DNA of 64,000 nt, from contig OV050031.1 of NCBI GenBank assembly GCA_920105625.2, positions 1,529,501 through 1,593,500 of the forward strand, written 5' to 3'. The translations under genes were made by a program, and so were the position numbers. Source of the DNA: Clusia tigrina. Lineage: Eukaryota; Arthropoda; Insecta; Diptera; Clusiidae. The notes under the pieces are model-generated. The model did not search any database. It saw only the letters and a list, made by a program, of their open reading frames with translations, and was not told the DNA's origin. Positions 13,661 through 25,295 of this stretch are shown here, in pieces. Position 1 is the first letter of the stretch; the number at the start of each line of letters is the position of its first letter.

Positions 13661-13721
<61 letters not shown>
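13661..13721. repeat. (TA)n microsatellite
   Basis: About 60 bases of uninterrupted TA dinucleotide. Confidence 0.98.
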
Positions 13722-13722
<1 letters not shown>

Positions 13723-15654
13723 CTATTTACTAAGCATCTCCAATTCATTGAGTTATTTTATGAGTAGTTAAGCACGTATTAATAGCCCATGACTAGTTTA
13801 ATTGCATATTTATCCGCAAGGACATGCTTCGCCACACGAGTCAATTTACATTTCTCTTCATTTACATGGAATTAATCGATAAGGGAACAATTTTGGAATG
13901 GGCGCTCGGATTAATTTGCATCATTCAGCACAAATTTAATTGTTCTTCAAAATTGCATCCGTTGTTTGGTTGTAAAAATTAAATTTCTCGAATATCAGCA
14001 ACTTGCAATTCTCGTAATTTTAGACATTTCAATCGATATGCATTCCAATTGTGGTTTGATTGGTTTTTTCTTCATTTGATTGCAAAAGACGCCACAGATG
14101 TACATATGTATGTGAAATTTGTACTCGTACTATGTGCATACAAACACATGTTCGGCATACGTAACCTCCTTTCCTATCCTCGCCTCAGTCAACACTGCGT
14201 CTGTGTACTGCTTTACTGCAGCATACCAAAAATTTCGTGTGCACAGATAGCCGATGTTTTATGACCTTTGTAGAACTCTGGCCTTCTCAGACACCACAAT
14301 AAATTAGTCCGATGGATGCAATGGCTCCAAGCAGGGGCTAAAAGTATTTATTAAATTTGAGCAATTGAACAGAGTTTTGTAACTATCGAAAAGTTTTCAG
14401 AGCCGTGTCCGTCCGCTCGTTTTTGGTCACTATTCTGCCAAAGCGTTAGAGATATTTTATATAACCTGGCAATCTCCCTAATGGCCGTGAAACAAAATAC
14501 ATGTCCACCCTATAAACTCCCTATCCTATATGCGACTCACTTAAAATGATCACTGCTTCTCTCCTCTCGATACTACCAACTAAAATTTTCGATTAATAAA
14601 CTGTGAAAAAACAGACTTCTTGTCATTTATAACTAAACAAAAATAAACGTTAAATATTTTTTAAATTTTATTACAGATAAGTCACTAAATAAAAGTTGTA
14701 CAACATAAACAACAACTCATAAATTGAAAGTCATAAACAACGACTTATAAATCTTATTTGCTCTAAGGGACATTTCCCTGCTATATGAGGATTGGACCTT
14801 TTCTGCATTGTATCGAAAGCAGTCGAAACAAATCAGAAGGTTATGCGTGCTAACGATGAGGAAGTTGTGACTTAGAAGCAGAAGCGATAAGAATTTTATG
14901 CGCGTGAACGGAAATTTCTCAAAATGTTATAAAAAAGTGAACAAATTGCATTAACTATTGCGTAAGGATATCAAAATACTTTCAGACTAACTTATCCCTG
15001 AAATATTTTTGAATTACTTGACGCAGGACTCAGATTCAGAACGTATCAGCTTCTTTAATGTAGACGGTTGGTTGTTCCCTTCACTCACGTTGTCGCACAA
15101 AATCATCTTCACGGTTCGCTGGTCACAAAAATCAGATTTAGTGTCCTCTCGCGTGTGCCTGCTTGAATATTTCTAAAAATTTGTTTAGGAAAAATTGTTG
15201 AATCAGTGCTTTTGAGTTTTTTGTTAGATTTCTTACTTTTGTGTTGGGTACATAAGTTTGCTTTGAAGTAAGAAGTCAACTTACACAAGAGGCGGGGGTG
15301 AAGTTGATATAAAATCGTATAAAATATCGGTCATGAGGTGTTTTAGGAGAGATTATAAACTAGCACAGGCTGGTTCCACATCAAGTCTGTGTTTAAGTTT
15401 GTGTTTATTAGTAACTCTAAACCCATACAAGATGTGCCAATATAATTTTACATTACTATCCAAATTGACTCTGTAAATCTTTGTTACTAAACTGTCGCGT
15501 CTACTAAGATATAAGAAGAGTTGTAAGTAAAATTTTTATTATGAGCTGGCAGTACACACAAGGATTGTAGATATACTTATATACCTACATACAGATATAA
15601 TATCCATGTTCTTTAGTACTAATTTCCTAATCTTTCACGTATTTAAGGTACTTA
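13722..15654. other. Anonymous sequence
   Basis: Nothing was recognised on either strand. Confidence 0.5.
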
Positions 15655-15850
15655 GGGCGGCTTCCGTGGTCTAGTGGTAAGCATGCTAGCTGGCTTCTCA
15701 GTCATCAGGGCACAAATTCGAATTCTACCCAGGACATGGTCTCCATATGCTTCTCTATAGATCTTATGCTCTTCGTGTCGTAGCATTAGTTGCGAGTACT
15801 CATTCCCCCATTCCTCTCAGACATCAATCTTAGTGTAAGGTATACGTGTC
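15655..15850 (+). mobile_element. tRNA-derived SINE, copy 2
   Basis: This is the same family as the copy at 0.7 kb. The A box is at 15667-15682, inside an exactly shared 20-base head, and a B box-like CAAATTCGAATTC is at 15713-15725. The shared body landmarks follow in the same order and end at GTGTAAGGTAT. No repeat tail is left. The B box here is closer to the tRNA consensus than in copy 1, which suggests that the two diverged independently. A mariner relic starts immediately downstream. Confidence 0.65.
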
Positions 15851-15867
15851 TGTCCTCTGAAAAGTTC

Positions 15868-16305
15868 ATGGCGTTTCTTGGGATGCGCGCGGTGTTATTC
15901 CATCGATTATCTTGAATAGGGTAAAACGATCACCGGCGCATACTATGCAGAGCTGCTGGATCGATTCGATGCAGTTTTGAAGCAAAAACGACTACTAGGA
16001 CAACGTACCGTCGCACAAGTCCGCAATTGGAATGGCCAAATTGCATGAATTAGGTTATGAATTGATCCCTCATCCAGCATATTCTGCACATTTAGTCTAT
16101 TACGACTATTTCCTGTTTCCAAATCTCGGTGGTAAGGGATTTGGGTCGAATGAAGAGGTCATCGATGATACATATGTCTATCTAGACGGTCTCGTATTAT
16201 TTTTTATGCCATAAAAAATTGGAGAAATGTTGGATGAAGTGTATCGAGCTAAAGAGAGGTTGGATGAAGTGTATTGAGCTAAAGGGAGACTATGTAGAAA
16301 AATAA
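15868..16305 (+). pseudogene. mariner (DD34D) transposase relic
   Basis: Fragments in shifting frames match the C-terminal half of a mariner transposase: TITGAYYAELLDRFDAVLK, then DNVPSH with the second catalytic Asp, then KLHELGYELIPHPAYSAHLV, YYDYFLFPNL with the third Asp, and GSNEEVI. The second and third Asp are separated by 34 residues, the spacing that defines true mariners. The usual SPDLAPSDY around the third Asp reads SAHLVYYDY. The C-terminus holds a 30-bp in-frame tandem duplication (16229-16258 and 16259-16288) doubling WMKCIELK, and ends at TAA 16303-16305. The N-terminal half is missing. Confidence 0.8.
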
Positions 16306-19245
16306 CACTTTTTTTGCCGAATTAATGTATCATTTCATGTTATTGGGACAATCTTACAAGGTTTTGCCTTAATGTCCCAAGGTGAACGTAAATTAATAAT
16401 AAATAAATAAATAGAGTGATCCTTATTTCAATTTTTAGGGATTTATTCTTCGGTCTTATACTAATGATAATAAGAAAGTACATATTAAAAGAAATAAAAG
16501 CCTTGGTCCAAGTAAGATTTCATCAGAATCAGGCATTTTCATAATCCAATGTTGTTGCTATTGTTTCTCGCTTAAGGCCTTTGTTTTATATGCTTCACCA
16601 TGCAAATTAAGTAGGTTTCTAGGTGAGCTTACCCTACCATAAATCTCAAACAACATATTCCCAGACAATGTGTGAATATGTTGGTGGACCGAATATGCAA
16701 ATTTTTCATAATTTTCTGTCTGATCTCAATTTGTGGACCAACCAAAAGACCAATTAAAGTGAAATTGTGTATGAGATCAGAGTCCACACCTACAAAAGTT
16801 GTATAGTTTTAGGAGTTGTAACGAACGTATTTGATTTGTTTCTGGAATAAATCTTATGTTCAGTTGCAAAAGTGTTCCAAGGTTGTAGTGCATATCTAAT
16901 AGGTCCATACCCCTGACTATTATCATTGTTGGGGCATATTACTTCAAAAGTTTCCCCAATATTTTGAAGCAACACAAAATTATTTGTTCTCGAATACTGG
17001 TCATAGTGATACAAATTGTAGAAATGTGGATATTTGTGACAATGTATTTTACCTGCAATTCAGCCTGCAATTTAATCACCCAAGTGCCTGGCAAATGACG
17101 TTTTAATGAGTGCTAAAAAGATTTCAAACATTGCTTCGCATACAAAAAGGTTGAAAGACTAGATTGAAATGCTCAATTTAACTCGAGGACCATTCTGAAT
17201 ACGAATTATTGTTGCATGAAAGGCTTCAACTTAGTGTGCATCACGGGAATTTCTGTTGCGGAAAATAAACTCATTTAGAGGAGATATTTATGCATGGAAA
17301 TTATTGTCTGTGGTGTATTAAAATTATGTTTGTAATTCTTTTATGATACTTAGCAAATAACTAAATGCTAAAATATAGTTATTATAGTAGTGCTTTATTA
17401 ATTGTCCTGGGGCAAGGCTGGATGAATGCACACCACTTTTGTCCAGTCTAGGTACCAATACTTAAAAGTAGGTACAGAGAATTATGATTCAAATAAGTTC
17501 CCTTCTTATGCCATTTTAGGAGTATTCAGACAATCCAATAATTATTCTATGTTCAGGATGCTACTACCCAGAAGACTGGAATATAAGCAGCATAACTTCA
17601 CATACATTTGTAGATGTACTACCAGATGTAGGTACAAGGATATTCACCACTATCATACTACTTTGTATAATGTTTAAGACGAGTATCGAGATGTGCGCAT
17701 ACAAAGGTGTTCTATTAGCAGTGAGCCCTCTTCCATATTTTTAGCTATTCCATATTTGCAGCAATTCTTCACCAGCTTCTTTAATCGCAGTTTGCGTTCT
17801 ATTTCTAGAAATATATGGAACTCTTCACTTCTAGCAAGCATTGTGCAAAAACTTTGCTCCAACTTTGTTCTCCAATGACACCGCTATAACTTAAAAGAAT
17901 ACGTCATCAAACACGTACAGAAACAAGCGAATTAAACTATTTAAAAAAAATTCAAATGGAAATTAGAGTTTACGAGCATAACTGGAAAGGCTGCAACATT
18001 ACAGCCATCAGAAAATATTACATAGCATGATATTGCATGCACATTATCCTTGGCGGAGCACGGAGTGGAAGAAGTGACTCGTAATTTTTCTGTGTTTCGC
18101 TGCAGCAGTAAAACTTTTTTACACGAAAACTTTTGAGTACGTTTGTGGAAGCTGACGCTAAGGTGAAGTAAAGTTTCAATATAACTCCGTTATGTAGAGC
18201 AATTTGCATGCAAAATAAACAGATGGATACAATTACCATATTTTGTTACATGCAATGGAAACTTTATTAAAAACACATTTATTAGCTATCAAATTTAAAT
18301 CTTGATTATTATTTATTGCTAATAAAAATTGCTGAATGAATTATTGAAAATTACTCTTCAAAGGAATTGTTTATATGGATGCTACATAACTTCAAGAAAC
18401 ATTTGTAACATTGAAAAAATTGTTGTAATAAACAAAGTTTCAGGTGCGGGTGCAAGGTGTGTGGTCAGGGGAGAGAAAAGAAAACAAACTTTCGTAAGGT
18501 TTCTTCAGAAAACTAATAACTTCTCCTGTTTCTTTTCTCAACCACACAAATTCTTGCAACCTTACCTATAAATAAGATTCCTGTGAATAAAGTTATGAAC
18601 ATCTTGGTCTAAGAATGCACAGAGTAATGTATGAAGTAAGTGAAAATCAGAAGCTGGTAATTAAAAATCTGTATTCCGAGTACTTGGAATTTTGTGCTTA
18701 CTTTCAGCAACACGCACGCATTTAGTCATTCAATTAACGGAGCTAAGAAACATTTTCCAATTGAAGCCACATTTTCATTAAATTGTTACGAAAATTATGT
18801 TTGCTAATAGAATCAGTCACTGGATTGTCTCAAGTATTTAGTACAAAAACTTCTGAGTAATGATTTAGCTTTAATAAAAATGGTTTCATTTTACTGCAAT
18901 TTAATTAAGAAAAAATTGGCAAAGTTTCATTTCACTACAACAGTTTGAAAAGTTTCACTTTTGCTTCCTTTTCAGTCTTATCCCTCTGGCTGCCAAGGCC
19001 CAAATAAACTGCTTCGAAGCTCTATAGTATTTCTCGTGTAACCAGAGATCTGGTTGCCTGAATGTTCTAGGACATATGAGCAGACTGTTTTTGAGTAGAA
19101 ATGAGTTAGCAACAGTGGTGATTTTATAGTATGAGTAAAGGAACAATATCAGTAAAGACTTAGAATACTAAATATGTCGATCCTTTCTTAGCTGCCCAAT
19201 CGACTATTCCCGATGTCAATTGAATTTAACATTTGTAATTTGAGT
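16306..19245. other. Anonymous sequence
   Basis: No transposon was recognised. One minus-strand open frame at 16790-17052 is listed separately. Confidence 0.5.
16790..17052 (-). CDS. Unassigned minus-strand open frame, possible exon
   Basis: The minus strand is open from a 3' splice-like GAATTGCAG, ending at 17053, to a stop at 16790. It encodes about 87 residues of balanced composition, including HFYNLYHYDQYSRTNNF and GETFEVICPNND. I recognise no family. Composition and length exceed what I expect from chance but prove nothing. It could also be part of an unrecognised transposon. Confidence 0.2.
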
Positions 19246-19457
19246 ATTCATTTCTGTTGCATGCATACTGAAAAGGTCATTTCATCACAATATACTTGTA
19301 TTGTATATATTTAAGGATGCTACCACCCTTTCGGGTTCAAGTTATATAAGTTATCATACCTGTTTCATGAATACTGAAATGGTCATTTCATCACAATATA
19401 CTTTTATTATATATACTCGTATATATACCCTCGTCTTTCGGGCATTCAAGTTATATA
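19246..19457. repeat. Two ~105-bp tandem units before the DD41D element
   Basis: Unit 1 (about 19246-19355) and unit 2 (about 19356-19457) share CATAC-TG, GGTCATTTCATCACAATATACTT and TTTCGGG-TTCAAGTTATATAA in the same order. A third, more diverged unit follows the transposon at 20929-21014. The array is therefore older than the insertion. Confidence 0.75.
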
Positions 19458-19458
19458 A

Positions 19459-20759
19459 AGGGTTTTTCAAAAGAAACGCTACAAAAGTAAATCGATAGTG
19501 ACAGCAAACGACGCCATATTTTTTCCCGCTCTTTTGACATTTCTGTTCAGTAAGGATTGCCATTTCATCATGCAAAGATATACGGGCCAACAACGAGTCG
19601 AAATTATTAAAATTTACTACCGAAATTCGGAGTCAGTCGCCTCAACTTTAAGAGCGCTACGTCCAATTTATGGTCGTCATAATTGTCCTAGCAGATCAAC
19701 AATTGAGCGTCTAGTAGAAAAATTTGAATCCACAGGCACAGTACAAAATGTTTCCGTGCCAGTGAGACAAAGAAGTGCCCGTAATGTGGAGAATATTGCT
19801 GCCGCTGAGGCTTCAGTTCAAGAAAGCCCAAATGTGTCTCTCACACGTCGTTCTCAAGCGTTGGGCATCTCTGTGACGTCGTTGTGGCGAATTTTGCGAA
19901 AAGATCTTGGCCTACATCCTTACAAGATCAAATTGACGCAAGAACTGAAGCCGCTTGACCATCATAAGCGTCGTATGTTCGTGAATTGGGCTGAGCAACA
20001 ACTTGAAAATGATTCGGATTTTCATCGGAAAATCATCTTCAGCGATGAGGCTCATTTCCGGCTGAATGGCTTCGTCAATAAGCAAAATATGCGTTATTGG
20101 TTAGACAGCAATCCACACGTACTCCATGAGTCATCATAGCATCCCCAAAAAATTACGCTTTGGTGCGGTTTATGGGCCGGCTTCGTCATTGGGCCGTACT
20201 TCTTCCGTGATGATCAAGACCGGCACATTACTGTGAATGCGAATCGCTACCGTTCAATGATAACCGAATATTTTTGGCCCCAATTGGATAATATGGACTT
20301 GGAGGACATGTGGTTCCAACAGAACGGCGCCACAAGCCACACAGCGAATGCCACAATCAATTTACTGCAAACCAAGTTTGGTGAACGTGTTATCTCACGA
20401 AATGGCCCAGTCGATTGGCCGCCTCGGTCGTGCGATTTGACGCCGTTAGATTATTTCCTGTGGGGCTACGTCAAGTCTATGGTCTATGCCAACAAGCCAG
20501 TGACGATTGATGAACTTCGTACGAATATCAAACGTGAAATTGCAGCAGTATCGGCCGATTTATGCTTGAAAACCGTTGAAAATTGGGTTCAGCGTCTGGA
20601 CTTCTGCAAGCGTGCCTGTGGTGGCCATGCAAAAGAAATCGAGTTCCATACATAATGGCATCGAACGTACTTTCACAGGAATAAAGAATTTCATTGATAT
20701 CTAAAACCGGTTTTGTTTTATTTAAAAAAACTTTTGTGGCGCTCTTATTCAAAAACCCT
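19459..20759 (+). mobile_element. DD41D (rosa-type) mariner-like transposon, nearly full length
   Basis: A 1.3-kb DNA transposon with imperfect 30-bp terminal inverted repeats at 19459-19488 and 20730-20759. They match at 24 of 30 bases and both read AGGGTTTTT inward. The flanks are TA-rich, as expected for the TA target of this superfamily. It holds a single transposase gene. All structural parts are present, yet the gene has a stop codon and a catalytic substitution, so it is non-autonomous at best. Confidence 0.9.
19570..20655 (+). pseudogene. DD41D transposase with one stop and a lost catalytic Asp
   Basis: From the ATG at 19570 the frame runs 361 codons, a usual mariner length, with a single TAG at 20137-20139 (between HESS and HP, probably once CAG). 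An N-terminal paired helix-turn-helix region spans about residues 1-125 and ends in WRILRKDLGLHPYKIKL. The catalytic domain has IFSDEAHF with Asp159, FQQNGATSH and PRSCDLTPLDYFLWG with Asp294. Residue 252, where the family has Asp, is Asn (codon AAC at 20323-20325). Forty-one residues separate 252 and 294, which is why I call it DD41D. The start was chosen at the first in-frame ATG before the helix-turn-helix. Asn here would abolish cut-and-paste transposition. Confidence 0.9.
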
Positions 20760-20895
20760 ATATACTCGTATATATATATAAAGTTTGCGGCCATCATTAT
20801 TCCACACTATTAGAGATAATTTTATGAAAAGATGGTTACCCTAAGATAGATCCAGATAGATATATGGCCCAAATTGAACAAAGGATACTCCCACC

Positions 20896-20926
20896 TCTCT
20901 TTTGAGCGCTCTTATTGAAAAACCCG
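20896..20926. repeat. Second copy of the DD41D 3' terminal repeat
   Basis: CGCTCTTATTGAAAAACCC with a preceding CTTTTGAG repeats the transposon's own 3' terminus 166 bp further out, with a one-base gap and few mismatches. It may be the end of an older related insertion or a duplication. Confidence 0.7.
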
Positions 20927-20928
20927 AA

Positions 20929-21014
20929 AAATGTTCATTAATGTGTCATGAAATGGCCATTTCATTACAATATATTTTGGAATTCCTTTCTGGCATTCAA
21001 GTTATTTGCCCACT
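20929..21014. repeat. Third tandem unit after the DD41D element
   Basis: TCATGAAATGGCCATTTCAT, ACAATATATTTTGGAATT and CTGGCATTCAAGTTAT match units 1 and 2 upstream of the transposon in order and orientation. Confidence 0.65.
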
Positions 21015-22970
21015 TATCAATAGAAATATAATTTTATTTGGCTTCAGCCTGATATAAGTTAGAAAGATACTTAGAAAAAATCAGCTTTTAAGAAGGGGAA
21101 ATTTTATTTATGGATAACTGGGAAGAAAGTTCTCTTTTACGCAACCACCAACGCAGCATACCGTATCATCTACGCAAAGTCTTCGCAGCCAAACCGTTAA
21201 TTCCCCTTTTGACTGAATGCGACTAAGCTACGAGTAATATTGTTGTACCGCATGTTGCATAAATGTGCTTCTGTGTGCTGCCATGATTATGGATACATCT
21301 GTTCTTTTCAAATGATCCAGAGAAGACTCTTAAATTATATATGCTTAGCAAACTTAAGCACCTTAATACTCCCAAGTTACATATTCTCAATATGTTTCTT
21401 TTAAAATATAATTCATTCAGGCAGGCATGCATATTCCTCACACAGTCTACAATGGAAATGCGTAGAAAAATATGAGCAAGTGTCGTAGGCATTGACGGAA
21501 GACAAAACGACAACCTGTGCACAGCTTTAATCAAGGGTATTGTCGACGTCATCAATGAAAATCACAAAGCGTCAAAAACAGCAGTTGTTGTTACTGGCAA
21601 CTGAATTTGCTTCCACAAAAATATAAGATACACCCTAAGAGAGCCCACCAGCATTTCACTTTGCCACATTGAAGGCACAAAAAGAAAAAAAGTAGACTAA
21701 GTTAGTTCTCCTGGTATTAAAGGTTCTGCCTTAAGTATTTTATCTTTAGTTGGCCGGCTTACAATGGCTGCACCTTCACAAAGCTCCATGAAAGCATCCA
21801 CTTCTTACGTCCTGGCTGTGGCAGTGAGGTTTTGACAAGCCAACCACCAAGGCAGAGAGAGTTTGAGACTTTATTAAATTGCACAAAGCAGGCGAATGAC
21901 TTCGAAAGCCAAAAGATGTCATCAACAAGAGCATCAGTATTAAGTAAAGATAATTACCGTGAATCTGAACAAAGATACTCGTATCTTGACAGAGTGAAGA
22001 GCTTGTGACTGACAAATATTTTTGTGATTAAAATGATGCTTCCAACAGATTAGCAAATAGCAGTCTGACAAAATGGAAATTATTTTATTAATGTCTCCAA
22101 ATAATTTAATTAAAATTGCATGAATGGAGATGAAAGGTAAACAAAATTTGAATGTTTTTAGCAAAATTATTGGAGAGGAGGACATTTGACTTGTCTGGAA
22201 GATATGGAGAAAAGAGTTTGTAAGATATCATAATATGTGTGTGAATATACTTGTAGGAGAATCTGCAGTATTGCAACTAGTCTGTGTGTTACTTATTTGA
22301 TAGAAGAATGTTTCTTAATGTCAGTCATTTTGATACAAACAAGTGAAATTCCAACATCAACAAATTCAATGTATTTTATTCTATATTGGAGTATCATTAA
22401 TTAAAGCACTGAGAGACACCCTACATGCGGGGAAGCTAAATCTTAAACTACCGTATACAAATCAGGAGATTTGGATTTGGGTTTATCTCATATGAAATTG
22501 AACTCTTCTATTTTAGGACTGAATATAGCACCAAATTTATCTTAGTTTAGATATATATTAAAATTCCTGCTGAACAGAAATTGGTATTGAACAGAAAGGG
22601 GGATCATCTAACTAAGGGAATTATTATTGTTTCCCAATTAGTGTTGAATACACTACCAATGTTGAATCAGTGTTAACAAGAAGGACTTCATGTATTTTAT
22701 TATTGTTTCATAAGTAAATTTGATCGAGACATTGGTGATATTTAGAATCGTTAGAATATATTCACACATATTAAGACCACTGACAAATCAACGTCGCTAA
22801 TTGAAGTATGAGAAGGATATTGGATAGAAATGTATACGCCTTCCTTTAGTTATCACCACAAAGCACTCTCAATGATCCTATTAAGGAGACTAGATACTTC
22901 TCCATACTCTGCATACAAATCAATCCTTAATAAAATGTGGACAAGTGGCAATGATCAATGACCTAGGTGA
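21015..22970. other. Anonymous sequence
   Basis: Nothing was recognised on either strand. Confidence 0.5.
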
Positions 22971-22980
22971 CTATCGGAGT

Positions 22981-23208
22981 TGGTTGGTTTTAGTGGTTGA
23001 TCCCAGTCGGTCCTCACATGGATCACAATTATCGCCTTAGCGACGTTTTGATACCACAACCTCTCCTAACGCCGGAGAAAACGACGGATTGTTCACTAAA
23101 TCCACTTTGTGGAGTTTAGGTATCTTAAAAGATCTTTCGGTTTTACACCCGAGAGATCGGATAAACTCGCTAGGAAATAGTTTCCTAGTGTTCTATTTCT
23201 TGCGGCCG
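22981..23208 (-). mobile_element. 228-bp 3' end of non-LTR family E
   Basis: CTATCGGAGT at 22971-22980 and 23209-23218 is a perfect 10-bp target-site duplication. On the minus strand the insert begins with the last 37 codons of an ORF2 (LGNYFLASLSDLSGVKPKDL then LLRYLNSTKWI and stop). A 3' UTR and a CCAACCAA tail follow. The C-terminus resembles those of families C and 49.0 kb (L-SL-DLSG---K-LL-F---S-W), so this is the same broad clade. Confidence 0.85.
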
Positions 23209-23218
23209 CTATCGGAGT

Positions 23219-23574
23219 ATTGCTGACAAAAATCATTTTCCAGGCTTACTGTTTCTCTCGACTTGGTAGACAACTCGCCAGTATCCAACTCCCAGAATTT
23301 TCTAGGAACGATTTTTTGTTAGAAAGCATTTCAAAGATTGTATCCTCGACTATGTTTTTAAAGCAATTTTCGCTTTGAATACATCATGTGTGATTATTGT
23401 CAATTGTGAGGCCACCCACCTTGTGGAGAGCGTTTCTCATGTTGATATGTTTCGTCAAAATGTTATGAACTCACTGAGTTGGAACGCCCACAATCTCGAA
23501 AATTCTTCAATCCTCCATCATTCAACGTGTGATCCAGTTCAGTTATTATAAAATTTTGCAACTATGAACAATAA
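23219..23574. other. Anonymous sequence
   Basis: Nothing was recognised. Confidence 0.45.
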
Positions 23575-24010
23575 TAATATGTATTATTATCGTTGAGAGT
23601 ATGTCGCACTGCGACCTATAAGATCTAATGTGCCCCCTTCGTGGACCTAGAGTATTTCTCTTAGCCCAATTCCCTCGATGAATTGCAGTATTGGTCCTAC
23701 TTCACACAGTCTGAGTTAGTCATCGAGTATGATGAATACGCCAAGGTGTTTCCTTCTCTTGTGCATCAGGGCGGAGCAAGTTCCTAACACATGTTGTGCG
23801 GTCTCGTCCTCTTCCTTGCAGAACCTACAGAGAGCATCAGGGAAAATTCCCAGTTTTGTTAGGTGATAATTCAACCTACATTGTCCTGTTAACAGTCCCG
23901 TAATGATTCTCAAGTTGTTCTTCGTTAGATGAACTATGAACATATACTCAAAGCAATATGTTGGGAGATAAGTTGGGAAGGTTCTTCGAATTGCTCTGGA
24001 GAGCAGCCTT
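23575..24010 (-). pseudogene. Non-LTR family B, ORF2 C-terminus (minus strand)
   Basis: The minus strand encodes LRIITGLLTGQCRLNYHLTK, then the knuckle CRFCKEEDE...HVLGTC with its Cys/His ligands, and ends near 23716. The related copy at 36.65 kb reads LRIITGILSGHCRLKYHM and CRFCGESDE. Downstream is the family B 3' box (here AGATCTTATAGGTCGCAGTG on the minus strand) and an AAT-rich tail near 23575. Frameshifts upstream of the Met at 23943 break the link to RNase H. The gene is 5'-truncated. Confidence 0.75.
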
Positions 24011-24395
24011 CAGGAGAATCTCTCATGTGGGAAGCAAACACAAGATGCCACTGTCTAGTTTTATAGGCAGATAGACCGATCATTTCGGTAATCTCCAAAC
24101 TAACAATTTATAACTAATTCCAGTATCAAATCCTTTTAAAAGACTATGTTTCATTTCAAATTATACGCTATTCTTGGAAATGGGTAAACATTCGCCTATG
24201 AAACTCAATCAGTCCAATTCTGAATACAAATTCCCCGGGAATTTTTTCACTTTTCCCATTTCTCCTATTCCAAATAAAAACTCTCGAGAATTTTCTCCCT
24301 TTTCTCATATTCCATTTTTTACAATTATAGATTTTCGGTTAACGAGTACAAATGTATACTAAACCTTAAACAAACCCCATAAGAGGCCGAGGGAA

Positions 24396-24444
24396 GGTAT
24401 ATTTAAGGGTGTTATACACTGTGACCTGAAAGATCTATTGTGAT
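24396..24444 (-). mobile_element. 49-bp 3' stub of non-LTR family B
   Basis: Only the 3' box (ATCACAATAGATCTTTCAGG on the minus strand) and about 30 further bases are present. GGCCGAGGGAA at 24385-24395 and 24445-24455 is a perfect 11-bp target-site duplication. Confidence 0.85.
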
Positions 24445-24455
24445 GGCCGAGGGAA

Positions 24456-25039
24456 TGGGACGTAAAAGTCGTTAATTCAATAGGCGCTCACAATGCTAAA
24501 AGTTATACGTGACATCTCATTGGGATTAACCAGTCTCCTGAATGCAAAAGAAATTTGCAAAGAACATAAAAGTGCATGCCCGATCCGACTCCCTTAAGGT
24601 TTCCACACGCAATTAAACCTTATATAGATATGATTAAAGGGAATGCCTTTCAGCCGAAAATTAATTATGCCTTCTTTCAATAAGTGTGGATCTGGTAAAC
24701 ACTTTTACTTGGTGCTACTTTCACTCACATTTTTACGCTCTCCTTTTCTATTTCGAAATATCCAGTGCGGCAATCTCCTGGGGACCAACTGAATCTAAGC
24801 AAAGTTATGGCGAGTGTACACCCAAAGAAAAGATACGCTTGCGGTTTTAATTTTATCAATGAAGTAACAATATTGTGGCGAAAATTAGTGATTGCTAATA
24901 GCCTGATCACTGGATTTTGTCAAAACTTGCAAAAGTTTTTCAAAATTTAGCTTTCAATAAATAAGTTTAAAATTACATCAATTCAGTTTCGAAACATATG
25001 ACGAAGTTTATAACAATTTAACGTTTGTTTCTGTTGCAG
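24456..25039. other. Anonymous sequence
   Basis: Nothing was recognised. A pyrimidine-rich stretch and CAG end it at 25039. Confidence 0.45.
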
Positions 25040-25289
25040 TCTGATCACTGCTGCTTTCAATTCACCACTGAGCTCAACTGTCACAGGATATGCTCTCTAA
25101 TGTATTTATCTCGGCTACTTTCGAAATCATTCCAACACATCGAGAGCGTGGGCAATTTGGATGAAACTACATCACTGCTTACTCATTGTATCGGAGCTCT
25201 CTCCCATTATCACAACGGCCTATCACAACTGACTAATTGCAGTAAGAACAACGAGGTAGCAGCGCTTATCGAATGTCCTAGAAATATTC
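25040..25289 (+). CDS. Candidate 250-bp internal exon, unassigned
   Basis: TTTGTTTCTGTTGCAG ending at 25039 is a good 3' splice site and GTATGT at 25290-25295 is a good fly 5' splice site. The 250 bases between are open in the frame starting at the first base, with a composition richer in G+C than the flanks. The peptide includes ICSLMYLSRLLSKSFQHIES and LLTHCIGALSHYHNGLSQL, which could be helical. I recognise no family, and no partner exon is visible within several kb. It could be a real exon of a gene that spans the window, or a coincidence. Confidence 0.3.
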
Positions 25290-25295
25290 GTATGT

